A program made the position numbers and the translations under genes. Shown here one piece after another: positions 41,724 through 52,052 of a stretch of DNA of 64,000 bases. The stretch spans positions 310,001 through 374,000 of the forward strand of contig NZ_JAJHVV010000001.1 of NCBI RefSeq assembly GCF_023145695.1, written 5' to 3'. The first letter of the stretch is position 1, and each line of letters opens with the position of its first letter. The notes under the pieces are model-generated. The model made no database searches. It was not told the DNA's origin and was given only the letters and a program-made list of their open reading frames with translations. The stretch comes from Vibrio amylolyticus (GTDB taxonomy: Bacteria; Pseudomonadota; Gammaproteobacteria; Enterobacterales; Vibrionaceae).

Positions 41724-41750
41724 ATAAACCGCTATTTTTGGCGGTTTTTG
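41724..41750 (+). terminator. Probable terminator downstream of torD
   Basis: AAACCGC / GCGGTTT stem with loop TATTTTTG, followed by TTGTGTTTC. About 130 bp past the torD stop. Confidence 0.65.
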
Positions 41751-41769
41751 TGTTTCTTAGTCACTCAAC

Positions 41770-41831
41770 CGTGTAGCAATCTTACACGTGTGACTTAAAG
41801 CGCATCAGTGACAAGTACATTTTGAATGTAC
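41770..41831. promoter_or_regulatory. Inverted repeats in the purR leader
   Basis: Two perfect short inverted repeats upstream of purR: CGTGTA/TACACG (41770-41788) and GTACATT/AATGTAC (41815-41831). They could be operator half-sites or mRNA hairpins. No canonical PurR operator (ACGCAAACGTTTGCGT-like) was found here. Confidence 0.35.
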
Positions 41832-41853
41832 GGTACTTAACAGGACAAGAATT

Positions 41854-42861
41854 ATGGCCACGATTAAAGATGTTGCCCGTTTAGCCGGCGTATCTACAAC
41901 AACGGTTTCTCACGTTATAAATAAAACTCGATTTGTGGCAGAAACCACCCAGGAGAAGGTCAATAAAGCAGTAGACGAATTGAACTACGCGCCAAGTGCG
42001 GTTGCTCGTAGCTTGAAATGTAACACAACTCGTACTATTGGTATGCTTGTTACTCAATCAACCAACCTGTTTTTCTCAGAGGTTATTGACGGTGTTGAAA
42101 GCTACTGCTATCGCCAAGGCTATACCCTTATTTTATGTAATACGGGTGGAATCTACGAGAAACAGCGTGACTACATTCGAATGCTGGCTGAAAAACGAGT
42201 CGATGGTATTCTCGTTATGTGCTCAGATCTTACGGAAGAGTTAAGAGAAATGCTTGATCGCCATGCAGACATACCAAAAGTGGTTATGGACTGGGGCCCT
42301 GAATCATCTCAAGCCGACAAAATCATAGATAATTCAGAAGAAGGTGGATACCTAGCGACTAAGTACCTTATTAATAAAGGTCACAAAGACATTGCTTGCC
42401 TAAGTGGTCACTTCGAAAAAGCAGCATGCCAGGAAAGAATAGCTGGCTTTAAGCGTGCGTTGACTGAAGCCGATTTGAAGATAGATGAAGATTGGATTCT
42501 AGAAGGTAACTTCGAGTGTGATACAGCAGTATTAGCTGCAGACCAGATTGTTGCGATGGATAACAAACCAACGGCAATTTTTTGTTTTAACGACACAATG
42601 GCATTAGGCTTAATTAGCCGACTTGGACAAAAAGGCATTAACGTTCCGCAAGATATTTCTGTCATTGGCTACGATAATATCGAACTTGCTGAATACTTCT
42701 CACCACCACTGACCACCGTCCACCAACCTAAGCGCCGTGTTGGTAAGAATGCGTTTGAGATTCTACTAGAGAGAATTAAAGACAAAGATCACGAAAAGCG
42801 TGTCTTCGAGATGCACCCGGAAATAGTGGAAAGACATACCGTTCGCGATATAAGTAAATAA
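41854..42861 (+). CDS. purR: Purine repressor PurR (LacI family)
   Basis: 335 residues. N-terminal helix-turn-helix and hinge helix: [43 protein letters not shown] are nearly identical to E. coli PurR, including the hinge Leu. Periplasmic-binding-protein-like ligand domain follows ([29 protein letters not shown]-like [22 protein letters not shown]). It represses purine synthesis genes with hypoxanthine or guanine as corepressor. AGGAC precedes the ATG. Confidence 0.93.
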   Translation: MATIKDVARLAGVSTTTVSHVINKTRFVAETTQEKVNKAVDELNYAPSAVARSLKCNTTRTIGMLVTQSTNLFFSEVIDGVESYCYRQGYTLILCNTGGIYEKQRDYIRMLAEKRVDGILVMCSDLTEELREMLDRHADIPKVVMDWGPESSQADKIIDNSEEGGYLATKYLINKGHKDIACLSGHFEKAACQERIAGFKRALTEADLKIDEDWILEGNFECDTAVLAADQIVAMDNKPTAIFCFNDTMALGLISRLGQKGINVPQDISVIGYDNIELAEYFSPPLTTVHQPKRRVGKNAFEILLERIKDKDHEKRVFEMHPEIVERHTVRDISK

Positions 42862-42998
42862 TAAATATATCATTTACAGAAACTTGCGTATTTTGTGATA
42901 TAGTTTAGACTCAATATTGAGACAGCATTATTGAAGGGGCATCACAGAAGCACGTGTTTTTTGTGATACTTATTCAATAAGCGATATATTCAATATAT

Positions 42999-43107
42999 AA
43001 GTCACGCACAGGGCAAACCATTTGAAAGAGTGGGACGCAAAGCCTCCGGCCTAAACCAATTTTTCTGTCTAGCACAGTGTTTTGATAGGTAGCGGGGTTG
43101 CCGATGG
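42999..43107 (+). ncRNA. Cyclic-di-GMP-I (GEMM) riboswitch
   Basis: The aptamer is nearly identical to the Vc2 riboswitch of V. cholerae as I remember it: GTCACGCACAGGGCAAACCA, then GAAAGAGTGGGACGCAAAGC with the GAAA tetraloop, CTCCGGCCTAAACC, and GGTAGCGGGGTTGCCGATGG. The conserved G-A-rich ligand core is intact. The arm between AAACC and GGTAGCGG is about 16 bases longer than in Vc2 and includes a small hairpin CTGT/ACAG (43065-43077). Downstream, TCTCGG (43170-43175) can pair with CCGAGA (43203-43208) just before the tfoY start, a possible expression platform. Binds c-di-GMP and controls tfoY. Confidence 0.95.
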
Positions 43108-43217
43108 CAAACAATGCAAACACAAGTTTACTTACGAATGACACAGTTTCTGCATGTTTTGCTACTCTCTCGGACCTGATTTGGTGGCGTATTTAACATA
43201 CACCGAGAACATACAGC

Positions 43218-43808
43218 ATGGATAAACCAGTACTAAAAGACTCAATGAGGCTGTTTGAACAGCTTGGACGAGTGAAATCTCGTTCAATGTTTGGCGGCTT
43301 TGGCATTTTTATTGAAGACACAATGTTTGCACTTGTCGTAAACGACAAACTTCACATAAGAGCCGATAGCATCACTGTTAAGAAGTTTAAACAACAAGGC
43401 TATCAACCGTACGTCTATAAAAAACGCGGTCACCCAGTCGTTACAAAGTATTATGCTTTGCCGGACGATTGGTATGGTCAACCTGAACTTACTCTATCAG
43501 AAGCAAAGAACTCTTTAGAGATAGCGAAGAAAGAAAAGGCAAGTCAAGCATCCGCAAAGCCAGACCGCCTTAAAGATCTGCCTAATCTCAGGCTTGCCAC
43601 TGAAAGAATGCTAAAGAAAGCGGGCATTGACTCTGTTAGCACCTTGGAGCAGAAAGGTGCCGTAGAGGCATATAAAGCGATCCAGCAATCACATTCTTCA
43701 GATATTGGCTTAGAGCTTCTCTGGGCGCTAGAGGGCGCAATTAAAGGCACGCATTGGTCTGTTGTACCTCAAGAGAGACGAGAAGAGCTTTCCGGTCGAC
43801 TAAGATAG
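43218..43808 (+). CDS. tfoY: TfoX-domain regulator TfoY
   Basis: 196 residues. N-terminal TfoX domain ([31 protein letters not shown]) and C-terminal TfoX domain ([20 protein letters not shown], then [11 protein letters not shown]). Identified as TfoY rather than TfoX because it is directly downstream of the c-di-GMP riboswitch, as in V. cholerae. There TfoY drives dispersal-type behaviours (type VI secretion, motility) at low c-di-GMP. Ends at its own strong terminator. Confidence 0.93.
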   Translation: MDKPVLKDSMRLFEQLGRVKSRSMFGGFGIFIEDTMFALVVNDKLHIRADSITVKKFKQQGYQPYVYKKRGHPVVTKYYALPDDWYGQPELTLSEAKNSLEIAKKEKASQASAKPDRLKDLPNLRLATERMLKKAGIDSVSTLEQKGAVEAYKAIQQSHSSDIGLELLWALEGAIKGTHWSVVPQERREELSGRLR

Positions 43809-43823
43809 AGTTCAGACCTTACT

Positions 43824-43851
43824 AAGCCAACGTGTATACGTTGGCTTTTTT
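43824..43851 (+). terminator. Rho-independent terminator of tfoY
   Basis: AAGCCAACGT / ACGTTGGCTT stem with loop GTAT-type spacer, followed by TTTTTTGATC; 15 bp past the stop. Confidence 0.9.
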
Positions 43852-43944
43852 GATCGCCTACACCCTGATTCAAAACTTGTTTGAAATTTTTTCCTATCAG
43901 TGCTGTTCTTAATAGGCATACCCTACTTTATAGGCTCCAGCACT

Positions 43945-44637
43945 ATGAACAAAAAACTGCTCATCGGCATCCTTCTCGTTTCTATCATCGTATTTCTTAC
44001 GATCAATTATGGGCAACTATTAACCCTTGAAAATGCAAAACATCAACAAGCGTCTTTAGCACAATTTATTGATGCCAATTTTCTTTTCGCCGCGCTTAGT
44101 TATTTTGCTATCTACATTGTCATCACTGCCTTATCGATTCCTGGGGCTGCCGTTGTCACTCTTCTAGGGGCTGCCTTATTTGGTTTCTGGACGAGTCTAC
44201 TGCTTGTCTCATTTGCCAGTACTATAGGTGCAACTCTTGCTTTTCTAAGCAGCCGATTTTTGCTTAAGGAGTGGGTACAAAATAAATTTGGTGAAAAGCT
44301 CAACACGATTAATGAAGGAATTGAAAAAGACGGGGCATTCTATCTGTTCTCATTGCGCTTGATTCCTGTTGTACCTTTTTTTCTAATTAACTTATTGATG
44401 GGGCTTACACCTATCTCGGCAGTTCGATTTTATCTCGTTAGTCAACTAGGTATGCTTCCAGGAACCGCGGTTTACCTCAACGCAGGTACGCAACTTTCTC
44501 AAATCGATAACTTATCTGGGATTGTATCGTTTCCCGTTATTCTCTCTTTTGTTCTGTTGGGCCTTTTCCCTATCATTACTAAGAAAGTTATCGGTTTAGT
44601 GAAACGGACATCACTAGAAAAAAACAACGAGGCATGA
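43945..44637 (+). CDS. TVP38/TMEM64 (VTT domain) family membrane protein
   Basis: 230 residues from the ATG at 43945; a frame open from 43900 only adds an unlikely N-terminal piece. About five hydrophobic helices. The VTT-domain signatures are ALSIPGAAVVTLLGAALFGF, the small-residue helix SFASTIGATLAFLSSRFLL, and SLRLIPVVPFFLINLLMGLT. Members of this family are thought to move lipids across membranes; role here unknown. Weak ribosome site. Confidence 0.82.
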   Translation: MNKKLLIGILLVSIIVFLTINYGQLLTLENAKHQQASLAQFIDANFLFAALSYFAIYIVITALSIPGAAVVTLLGAALFGFWTSLLLVSFASTIGATLAFLSSRFLLKEWVQNKFGEKLNTINEGIEKDGAFYLFSLRLIPVVPFFLINLLMGLTPISAVRFYLVSQLGMLPGTAVYLNAGTQLSQIDNLSGIVSFPVILSFVLLGLFPIITKKVIGLVKRTSLEKNNEA

Positions 44638-44692
44638 TCAACTTCCCCCGCATCGTTTGTTTGATTTGCCCTAGCATAAGTTAACGTCTATA

Positions 44693-44724
44693 GAAAAACA
44701 GGCTTGCAAAAATGCAAGCCTGTT
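44693..44724 (-). terminator. Rho-independent terminator after the alpha/beta hydrolase
   Basis: AACAGGCTTGCA / TGCAAGCCTGTT stem with an AAAA-type loop, followed on the minus strand by TTTTTC; 28 bp past the hydrolase stop. Confidence 0.85.
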
Positions 44725-44751
44725 GAGTTGAATAGCTAGAGATGAATAACC

Positions 44752-45549
44752 TTAGCGACGACAGCTTTTAATAAATTCAATCGAATGGCGATTAAACTCT
44801 TCTGGTCGCTCTACGTTACAGACATGCCCGCAATCTGGAATCTCTAGAAGATGGCTATCGTTATGAGCCGCGACCATCTCTTTTGCCGGCTGGATAAACA
44901 TATAGTCCTGCTCTCCCATCAAATAAAGCGTTGGGATAGGTAGCTCTCTATGTTTGAAGTAACGCATCAATGGGTTCACTTCTGCCGTGAGAATAAACCA
45001 GCGCTTAAACTCTTTTTGGCATAATTTTTTAGCTTCCCGAACAAACATGTGTCGTGATTCTTTTTGATTACGCTGCGGCATGACAACATAAGCGAAAAGG
45101 CGATATAACCACATATAGGGGATAATATGCTTACTAAGGTCACCGAGTTTAATTAATATTTGTGAACGGGTATTCAGGCGTGTTACAGCGCCGCCTAAGA
45201 CCATACTATGCACTCGTTCCGAAGCTATTTCGGCAATATTCTGAACAATGATCGTCCCTAGCGACATACCAACAAAATGCGCAGATCGAATTTTTAAATG
45301 ATCCAGTACCTTTAGTATGTCGAGCGTGACTTCTTTAAATGTGTAACGATTTGAAATGATATCTTTTATAAAATGATTTGACTTACCATGTCCGCGAAGA
45401 TCGAGCAGTAGGATGTTAAAGTGCTCTTTATAAGCCTTTATCTGCTTGAACCATATTGACGAGCTCCCTCCCGCCCCATGCACAAAGACCACCCACTCAT
45501 CACTTGTTGGGTGTTCATATGTTTTATGAAAGAGTAGAGTTTGTGACAT
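44752..45549 (-). CDS. Alpha/beta hydrolase
   Basis: 265 residues. Oxyanion segment FVHGAGGSSS near residue 23, nucleophile elbow GMSLG with Ser96, acidic residue Asp215 in MGEQDYMF and catalytic His242 in CGHVCNVERPEEF. All three triad residues are present, so an active cytoplasmic serine hydrolase or esterase is likely. No signal peptide. Substrate unknown; it sits alone between terminators, downstream of the glg operon on the same strand. Confidence 0.85.
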   Translation of the reverse strand: MSQTLLFHKTYEHPTSDEWVVFVHGAGGSSSIWFKQIKAYKEHFNILLLDLRGHGKSNHFIKDIISNRYTFKEVTLDILKVLDHLKIRSAHFVGMSLGTIIVQNIAEIASERVHSMVLGGAVTRLNTRSQILIKLGDLSKHIIPYMWLYRLFAYVVMPQRNQKESRHMFVREAKKLCQKEFKRWFILTAEVNPLMRYFKHRELPIPTLYLMGEQDYMFIQPAKEMVAAHNDSHLLEIPDCGHVCNVERPEEFNRHSIEFIKSCRR

Positions 45550-45742
45550 TTTTCAATTAAGCCTAGGTAAAATAACTGACAAAATAAGCTTAGAAGCCTA
45601 CCACAATACAGAGTAATTGCTATTCGACGACCGTCAAAGATAGGCGAATTTGTTTTCCAAATATGACTGTCGGTAACTGTTGATTACTATATTTACATAC
45701 AATATAAAGACTTATATGCATAGTTTTTCTGATCTGACCAGA

Positions 45743-45770
45743 TAAAAAAAGCGCCCTTAGGCGCTTTAAA
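45743..45770 (-). terminator. Rho-independent terminator of glgCA
   Basis: AAAGCGCC / GGCGCTTT stem, followed on the minus strand by TTTTATC; 16 bp past the glgA stop. Confidence 0.88.
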
Positions 45771-45782
45771 AAGTGAGTTCGG

Positions 45783-47237
45783 CTACAGTGCACTTCGATA
45801 CATAGAAAGATAATGTTCCGCTGCTTTGTCCCAGCAGAAGTTTTGCTTCATCGCTTCAATCTGTAAACGACGAACCTCAGCTATGTCTTGAGCATGCAGT
45901 AACAATGAACGTAGTAATGTCATTAGCAAAGCGTCAGAAGTCGGCTTTGTAAAGACGAAACCTGTCGCTTTTTCTGGGCACTCGTCATAATCGTTAACAC
46001 TGTCTTTAAGGCCACCTACCCCTCTTACAATAGGAAGTGTACCGTAAGCCATACTATAGATCTGATTTAACCCGCACGGCTCAAACTCTGACGGCATCAA
46101 AAAGAAATCCGACCCAGCTTCGACCCAGTGAGCAAGCTTATTGTTATACGCTTCTACAAATGCAAACTTTTCACCATGCAGGGCTGCCACTTCTTTTAGC
46201 TGTGCGGCTAAAACAGGGTCACCAGTGCCAACGATAACAAGTTGTACATCATGCTTTAAAAACTCATTTAGGATAGGTAATAAATAGTGCACACCCTTTT
46301 GCTGAGTTAAGCGACAAACCATGCCGTAAACAGCGACATCCTTCACTGGCAAACCAACTTCATCTTGCAACGCCTGTCGATTGGCTTTTTTACCACGAAT
46401 CATACTTTGCTTCGTTGCACGATAATTCTTTGGCAAATAGGTATCTGTTTCAGGGTTCCATGATGAATAATCACAACCATTTAGGATGCCAATTAGATCA
46501 TCTTCTCGGGTGTTAAACTCATGAGACATACCATGGCTTCCAAGCTCAGTTTTAAGCTCTTCTGCGTAAGTAGGACTCACAGCATTGATTTTATCCGCAC
46601 ACATCACGCCCGCTTTAAGCATAGTAACGTGTGTCTCACTGACGGCAGCTTCAGGCACATGACGCGTAGCAAATTCAGGAAACGCTTGCAGCTCATCGTA
46701 ACTAAATACCCCTTTAAATACTGCGTTGTGTATTGAGATAACACTTCGCATCGATTTAAAGAAGTCATCAGACTGGTGACGTACTTTAAGAAAGTAAGGA
46801 ACTAACCCAGTATGCCAGTCGTTTGCATGAATGATCTGCGGTTGAAAAGAAAGCTTTGGAAGCATATCCAAGCTTGCTGCACTAAAGAAAGCAAACCGTT
46901 CAGCGTTGTCTGAATAGGCTTGATTATTCTCCGCGTACATTTCCGCTCGCGCAAAATACTGTTCACAACGAATGGCGTAAACTGGAACGCCTGCTACTTC
47001 AGTTTGAACCACTTGATACTGAGTATGTGGCGCAGTATCAAGTTGTGTATCTAACAAAACTTCAGCGTTTTCTATACCGGCTATTTGACTATAAGCTGGG
47101 ATAGCTAATCGTACGTCTTGTTTTAACCCTAAGAGCGATTCAGGCAGTGCCTTGGCAACATCTGCCAAGCCACCACTTTTGATCAAACCTTCTACTTCAG
47201 AAGCAACAAATAAAATTGAAAGTTTCTTAGTAGCCAA
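45783..47237 (-). CDS. glgA: Glycogen synthase (GT5)
   Basis: 484 residues from a TTG at 47237. This overlaps glgC by 11 bp, has AAGGG ahead of it and places LSILFVASEVEGLIKSGGLADV at the N-terminus as in other GlgA proteins; a longer frame to 47261 also starts with TTG. ADP-glucose-binding KSGGLADVA, HANDWHTGLVPYFLK and the C-terminal EPCGLNQIYSMAYGTLPIVRGVGGLKD are GT5 landmarks. Adds glucose from ADP-glucose to alpha-1,4-glucan chains. Confidence 0.95.
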   Translation of the reverse strand: MATKKLSILFVASEVEGLIKSGGLADVAKALPESLLGLKQDVRLAIPAYSQIAGIENAEVLLDTQLDTAPHTQYQVVQTEVAGVPVYAIRCEQYFARAEMYAENNQAYSDNAERFAFFSAASLDMLPKLSFQPQIIHANDWHTGLVPYFLKVRHQSDDFFKSMRSVISIHNAVFKGVFSYDELQAFPEFATRHVPEAAVSETHVTMLKAGVMCADKINAVSPTYAEELKTELGSHGMSHEFNTREDDLIGILNGCDYSSWNPETDTYLPKNYRATKQSMIRGKKANRQALQDEVGLPVKDVAVYGMVCRLTQQKGVHYLLPILNEFLKHDVQLVIVGTGDPVLAAQLKEVAALHGEKFAFVEAYNNKLAHWVEAGSDFFLMPSEFEPCGLNQIYSMAYGTLPIVRGVGGLKDSVNDYDECPEKATGFVFTKPTSDALLMTLLRSLLLHAQDIAEVRRLQIEAMKQNFCWDKAAEHYLSMYRSAL

Positions 47238-48444
47238 TTTTCGCGCCCTTACCGATAACAACTACACCATCGTCAGAAACGTGGTAGCGCTTTTTATCTT
47301 CTTGCAAGTTCACACCAATTTGCGTGCCCGGTGCAATGTCAGCATTCTTATCAACGATAACACGGCGCAGAACACAACCTTCGCCAATCTTAACATCACC
47401 TAATAGGATACTTTCGCTGATGTCACAAGCCGATGCGATGTTACTTCTAAAACCAAGCACTGATTTTTCTATTCTTGATCCACGAACATAGCTGCCGTTA
47501 CAAACCAAACTGTCGATGATTTGAACTCGGCCATTATCTGAGTCAGTAAAAGTCGCAGGCGGAAGTGCTGGGTAGAACGTGTGTAATGGCCACTTACGGT
47601 TATACAAAGAGAAAGGCGCATCTTTCTTAAGTAGGTCCATATGTGCTTGCCAGTACGCGTCAATCGTACCTACATCACGCCAGTAAACTTCTTCTTTTTC
47701 ACCGGTAATTTTATTCGTACTAAAGTCATACACAAATACATCACCACGTGGGTACATATTTGGAATGATGTCATTACCAAAATCGTGTGAAGAGTCTTCT
47801 TTATCTGCGTCTTCGATAAGCTCTGCATATAGACTTTGCGCCTCAAAGATGTAGTTACCCATAGAAACGAGCGCATTCTCAGGATCACCTGGGATCGGTT
47901 TTGGGTTTGCTGGTTTTTCTTCGAAACCAACCATACGACCTTCTGTATCAACTTCAATAACACCAAACTGTGACGCTTCAGCTAGTGGCATACGAAGGGC
48001 AGAAACCGTTAGAGCTGCTTCTTTGTTCTTATGGAAATCAAGCATTTGCTTAATGTCCATCTTATAAATATGGTCAGAACCAAAAATACATACGTGCTCT
48101 GGTTCAGCAAGTTCAATAAACCTTAAGTTTTGGTAGATTGCATCTGCTGTTCCTTCATACCAACGTTTGCCTGTTCTCATTTGTGCAGGAATAGGATCGA
48201 TAAAACGATCGGTGATTCCGCTGATATTCCAACCTTTTTTCATATGGTGGAATAACGATTGAGATTTAAACTGAGTCAATACGTAGATACGCATCAAATC
48301 AGCATTTACAAAGTTGTTCAGTGCAAAATCGATCAAACGATAACTTCCACCGAAAGGAACCGCAGGTTTACTACGAGATTCTGTTAGAGGTCTAAGACGA
48401 GAACCTTCGCCTCCAGCAAGAATCATTCCTAAAACACCAGCCAT
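47227..48444 (-). CDS. glgC: Glucose-1-phosphate adenylyltransferase
   Basis: 405 residues from the ATG at 48444, which has GGAG seven bases upstream; the ATG four codons further up contains that ribosome site and is unlikely. Landmarks are LGMILAGGEGSRLRPLTESRSKPAVPFGG, YEGTADAIYQNL, IFGSDHIYKMD and a left-handed beta-helix C-terminus (CNGSYVRGSRIEKSVLG). It makes ADP-glucose for glycogen and is the regulated step of the pathway. Operon with glgA. Confidence 0.97.
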   Translation of the reverse strand: MAGVLGMILAGGEGSRLRPLTESRSKPAVPFGGSYRLIDFALNNFVNADLMRIYVLTQFKSQSLFHHMKKGWNISGITDRFIDPIPAQMRTGKRWYEGTADAIYQNLRFIELAEPEHVCIFGSDHIYKMDIKQMLDFHKNKEAALTVSALRMPLAEASQFGVIEVDTEGRMVGFEEKPANPKPIPGDPENALVSMGNYIFEAQSLYAELIEDADKEDSSHDFGNDIIPNMYPRGDVFVYDFSTNKITGEKEEVYWRDVGTIDAYWQAHMDLLKKDAPFSLYNRKWPLHTFYPALPPATFTDSDNGRVQIIDSLVCNGSYVRGSRIEKSVLGFRSNIASACDISESILLGDVKIGEGCVLRRVIVDKNADIAPGTQIGVNLQEDKKRYHVSDDGVVVIGKGAKIGY

Positions 48445-49026
48445 TTTTTTCTCCATTTTTTATTTTATTTATTTGACACCTTATTTATTAGTATTGGGGG
48501 GTGCCATTAATCCTTAAACTTATAAAGACTCCATCCATCGCAGAATCCTTACAAATCAGTGCATATACGTTAACTGCTTCCCAAATTATTACAATTTTAA
48601 ATATGCAATTCCGTTAGCTGACCTAGAACTTCCTTCGAACAGTTTCGCCTAGATCACATATATTTCGTGCTTAAAAACAAGTTGATAACAAATACTGCAC
48701 AAGCCTATAAGGTATGACCAGCCCTTGCTATACCTAACTTATAACTGACAGAATGATTAATAGACATAGAAATACCAACAATGTAATAACATAGTTATGC
48801 AACGATAATCGATAGTAATAGTTATTTATTGAGCTTACATTTATATGCACAAAGTTCTGCTCTTGTACATGACTGAAACGAGTAGCCCACACTACCTTTC
48901 TGGTTAAGCTTTAAGCCAACAACGGTTTCGCAATTTAACAATGACGCAGACCAGAAAATACAACACTAAAACAATGTATATATAGAATGTTACATTTGTT
49001 CATGATTGTAAGTCCAAAATCAAAAC
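48445..49026. promoter_or_regulatory. glgC upstream region
   Basis: About 580 bp, AT-rich, without a credible gene on either strand. It must contain the glgCA promoter. A G-run (near 48497) is the only obvious compositional feature. No tRNA, repeat or riboswitch was recognised. Long enough to hold a small RNA, but nothing marks one. Confidence 0.4.
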
Positions 49027-49053
49027 AAAAAAAAGCAGCTCAATGAGCTGCTT
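49027..49053 (-). terminator. Rho-independent terminator of topA
   Basis: AGCAGCTC / GAGCTGCT stem with loop ATT-type spacer, followed on the minus strand by TTTTTTTTG; just past the topA stop. Confidence 0.88.
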
Positions 49054-49058
49054 CTATT

Positions 49059-51701
49059 TTATTTCTTGGCGTCGGCTTTTTTAGGCTTTTTTCGTTTATC
49101 GGTTATTTCCCATTTGCCATCGATGAAGAGCCCTGTCCATCCTGATGGTTTGCCATCAATTTCTGAACGCACATAGTTCTCTTTCGATTTACGGCTAAAT
49201 CGAACCACTGTTGGCCTACCATCTGGGTCTTCTGCTGGGGCGTCTGCGAGATACGTAAACTTAGGTGATAATCTTTCTTTAAATCGCGCTAATTCCGCAA
49301 CCAGTGGCGCTCTAGTTTCGCGAGATTTAGGGAAATTACTTGCCGCCATAAACAGCCCAGAAGCGCCATCTCGAAGAACAAAATACGCATCTGAGTTTTC
49401 GCAAGGTAGCTCAGGCAAGTGAACAGGATCTTCTTTAGGCGGCGCAACTTCACCATTTCTAAGGATCTTACGAGTGTTCTTACAGGTTTCACTCGTACAA
49501 TCCATGTATTTACCAAATCGACCGTTCTTTAGAACCATGTCTGAACCACATTTGTCACACTCAACAAGTGGTCCGTCATACCCTTTAACCTTGAACTCAC
49601 CAAACTCGACAACGTAGCCATCACAGTTCGGGTTGTTACCGCAGACGTGCATCTTACGCTTTTCATCAATCAGGTAAGCATCCATGGCGGTTTCACAAAT
49701 TGGGCAACGCTTCTTAGCACGAAGAGCCTCTGTTTCAACGTCTTCTTCAAGTACGTTAATGATGCCCTCTTCATCACCAAGGTTAATAGTCGTTTTACAA
49801 CGCTCTTTAGGAGGCAATGCATAGCCTGAACACCCTAAGAAAACGCCCGTTGATGCGGTACGAATACCCATCGAGCGGTTACAAGTTGGGCACTCAATAT
49901 CCGTTTCAACGATATGATTTGGTTTCATACCGCCTTCAGTTTCATCCAAATCGGCTTTTTCTAAATCGCCAGTAAAGTCGGTAAAGAAGTTATTTAGCAC
50001 CCCTTTCCAATCGGTATGGCCTTCCGCAACTTGGTCAAGCTTCTCTTCCATTCTTGCGGTAAAGTCGAAGTTCATCAGATCATCAAAACTATTATCTAAG
50101 CGATCGGTAACAATTTCACCCATTTTTTCCGCGTAGAATCGACGCTGATCCACTTTCACGTAACCACGATCTTGGATCGTCGAGATGATTGAAGCATAAG
50201 TCGATGGTCGGCCAATGCCACGTTTCTCAAGTTCTTTAACTAATGCAGCTTCAGTAAAACGAGCCGGTGGCTTCGTAAAGTGCTGCTTTGGCTCAAGAGT
50301 TTCTAGCTTCAAAGAATCCCCCACTTGTACGGCAGGTAGGATTTGATCTTCGTTTTTACCTAGAGGTCGCTGAACACGAGTCCAACCATCAAATTTCAGA
50401 ATACGACCTTTCGCTTTAAGTGTGTATTCATCCGCTTTGACACTGACTGTCGTCGAGTCATATTGAGCTTTTGTCATTTGACAGGCAACGAATTGATTCC
50501 AGATCAGTGTATAGATTTTCTGGGCATCCGGTTCCATGCCTTGTAAGTCTTCAGTTTTCACTTCTACGCTTGAAGGTCTGATCGCTTCGTGAGCTTCTTG
50601 TGCACCTTCTTTGCTTCCGTACACTAACGGTTTAGCAGGTAAGTAACTTTCGCCATACTCACTATTGATAAAGTCTCTAACAGACTCTACAGCCTCTGAA
50701 CTCAAATTAGTGGAGTCTGTACGCATATAAGTGATGTAACCACCCTCATAGAGCCTTTGAGCAAGCATCATGGTCTTTTTCACACCATAACCAAGGCGTG
50801 TACTTGCTGCCTGTTGCAGTGTAGAAGTGATATATGGGGCTGAAGGTTTGCTTGACGTTGGTCTGTCTTCTCGCTTGCAAACCTCATAGGCCGCTTTTTC
50901 CAATGTACTCACCGCCGCCATGGTGTCAGTTTCATTGGTAGGCTTAAAGGCAACACCATCTTTCTGCGCAACCTGTAAACGGAAGTTGGTTTCTGAATTC
51001 GTCAGAGTATTTGCATGGATATCCCAGAACTCTTCAGGGATAAACGCTTTGATTTCACGTTCGCGTTCAACTAGCAACTTAACAGCTACAGACTGAACTC
51101 GACCTGCTGACAAGCCGCGCGCTACTTTTTTCCAAAGTAACGGGGAAACCATGAAACCAACAACTCGGTCCATAAAACGACGCGCTTGTTGTGCATTAAC
51201 ACCATCCATGTTCAGTTCGCCAGGCGCTTCGAAGGCCTGTTGGATAGCGTTTTTGGTGATTTCGTTAAATACAACTCGTTTATATCGCTCTTCATCGCCA
51301 CCGATGATCTCACGAAGGTGCCATGCGATAGCTTCTCCCTCGCGATCCAAATCGGTTGCGAGATAGACGTAATCTGCATCTTTCGCGAGTTTTTGAAGTT
51401 CAGCTACAACCTTCTCTTTACCAGGAAGAACTTGATAGTTTGCTTCCCAATCATTGAATGGGTTGATACCCATTTTTTTAATCAGAGCTTTTCGGTCTTT
51501 CTCTTTCTTAATGCGCGCTTTTTCTTCAACGCTCATTCCTTTCGTAGAAATAGCTGCAGCTTTTTTACCAGTACTTTGACCGGCAGTCGGAAGATCACGG
51601 ACATGACCGACGCTAGATTTAACGATGAAATCTTTTCCAAGGTACTTATTAATAGTCTTAGCCTTGGCTGGTGATTCCACTATAACGAGTGATTTACCCA
51701 T
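49059..51701 (-). CDS. topA: DNA topoisomerase I
   Basis: 880 residues (E. coli 865). TOPRIM domain ([35 protein letters not shown]), active-site Tyr325 in [10 protein letters not shown], and the type IA core ([31 protein letters not shown]). The C-terminus has several four-Cys zinc modules (for example [27 protein letters not shown]). Relaxes negatively supercoiled DNA. Lys-rich tail at the C-terminus. Confidence 0.98.
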   Translation of the reverse strand: MGKSLVIVESPAKAKTINKYLGKDFIVKSSVGHVRDLPTAGQSTGKKAAAISTKGMSVEEKARIKKEKDRKALIKKMGINPFNDWEANYQVLPGKEKVVAELQKLAKDADYVYLATDLDREGEAIAWHLREIIGGDEERYKRVVFNEITKNAIQQAFEAPGELNMDGVNAQQARRFMDRVVGFMVSPLLWKKVARGLSAGRVQSVAVKLLVEREREIKAFIPEEFWDIHANTLTNSETNFRLQVAQKDGVAFKPTNETDTMAAVSTLEKAAYEVCKREDRPTSSKPSAPYITSTLQQAASTRLGYGVKKTMMLAQRLYEGGYITYMRTDSTNLSSEAVESVRDFINSEYGESYLPAKPLVYGSKEGAQEAHEAIRPSSVEVKTEDLQGMEPDAQKIYTLIWNQFVACQMTKAQYDSTTVSVKADEYTLKAKGRILKFDGWTRVQRPLGKNEDQILPAVQVGDSLKLETLEPKQHFTKPPARFTEAALVKELEKRGIGRPSTYASIISTIQDRGYVKVDQRRFYAEKMGEIVTDRLDNSFDDLMNFDFTARMEEKLDQVAEGHTDWKGVLNNFFTDFTGDLEKADLDETEGGMKPNHIVETDIECPTCNRSMGIRTASTGVFLGCSGYALPPKERCKTTINLGDEEGIINVLEEDVETEALRAKKRCPICETAMDAYLIDEKRKMHVCGNNPNCDGYVVEFGEFKVKGYDGPLVECDKCGSDMVLKNGRFGKYMDCTSETCKNTRKILRNGEVAPPKEDPVHLPELPCENSDAYFVLRDGASGLFMAASNFPKSRETRAPLVAELARFKERLSPKFTYLADAPAEDPDGRPTVVRFSRKSKENYVRSEIDGKPSGWTGLFIDGKWEITDKRKKPKKADAKK

Positions 51702-52052
51702 AATTGACTCAAATGTCCTTTAATCGCTGCGCAAAAATTTATCGCATGACATACTAAAATGCGTGTTCTTTTTTTACTATCGAGCTAGAACACTAGAAGA
51801 TCAATATCTTTTTCAAAAAAATAATTTCAATTGGACGACATTTCAGCAGTTTTTTGCTTTATGTCGCTAGAAATATACAATTCCTACTCCAATAAGTTGG
51901 CACATACTAAACGTCCAAGTCCCCGTGTTTCTAGTACTTCTCATAAAACTTAGTCGTAAATCACAAAACCTGTTCACACATTTCTGATTGAATTTCGTTT
52001 TTTCTTCCATAAACTAAGTCTAAATATCAATTTCTTGAACCATAAACAAATT
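51702..52052. promoter_or_regulatory. Divergent region between topA and yciN
   Basis: 350 bp without a gene. A possible sigma-70 promoter for yciN is TTGAAT (51988-51993) with a 16-base spacer and TAAACT (52010-52015), but neither hexamer is a perfect match. The topA promoter must lie in the left half. Confidence 0.35.

Noticed and set aside
51186-51674. 162-codon frame opposite topA
   Set aside because: It lies entirely within the conserved topA N-terminal coding region on the other strand.
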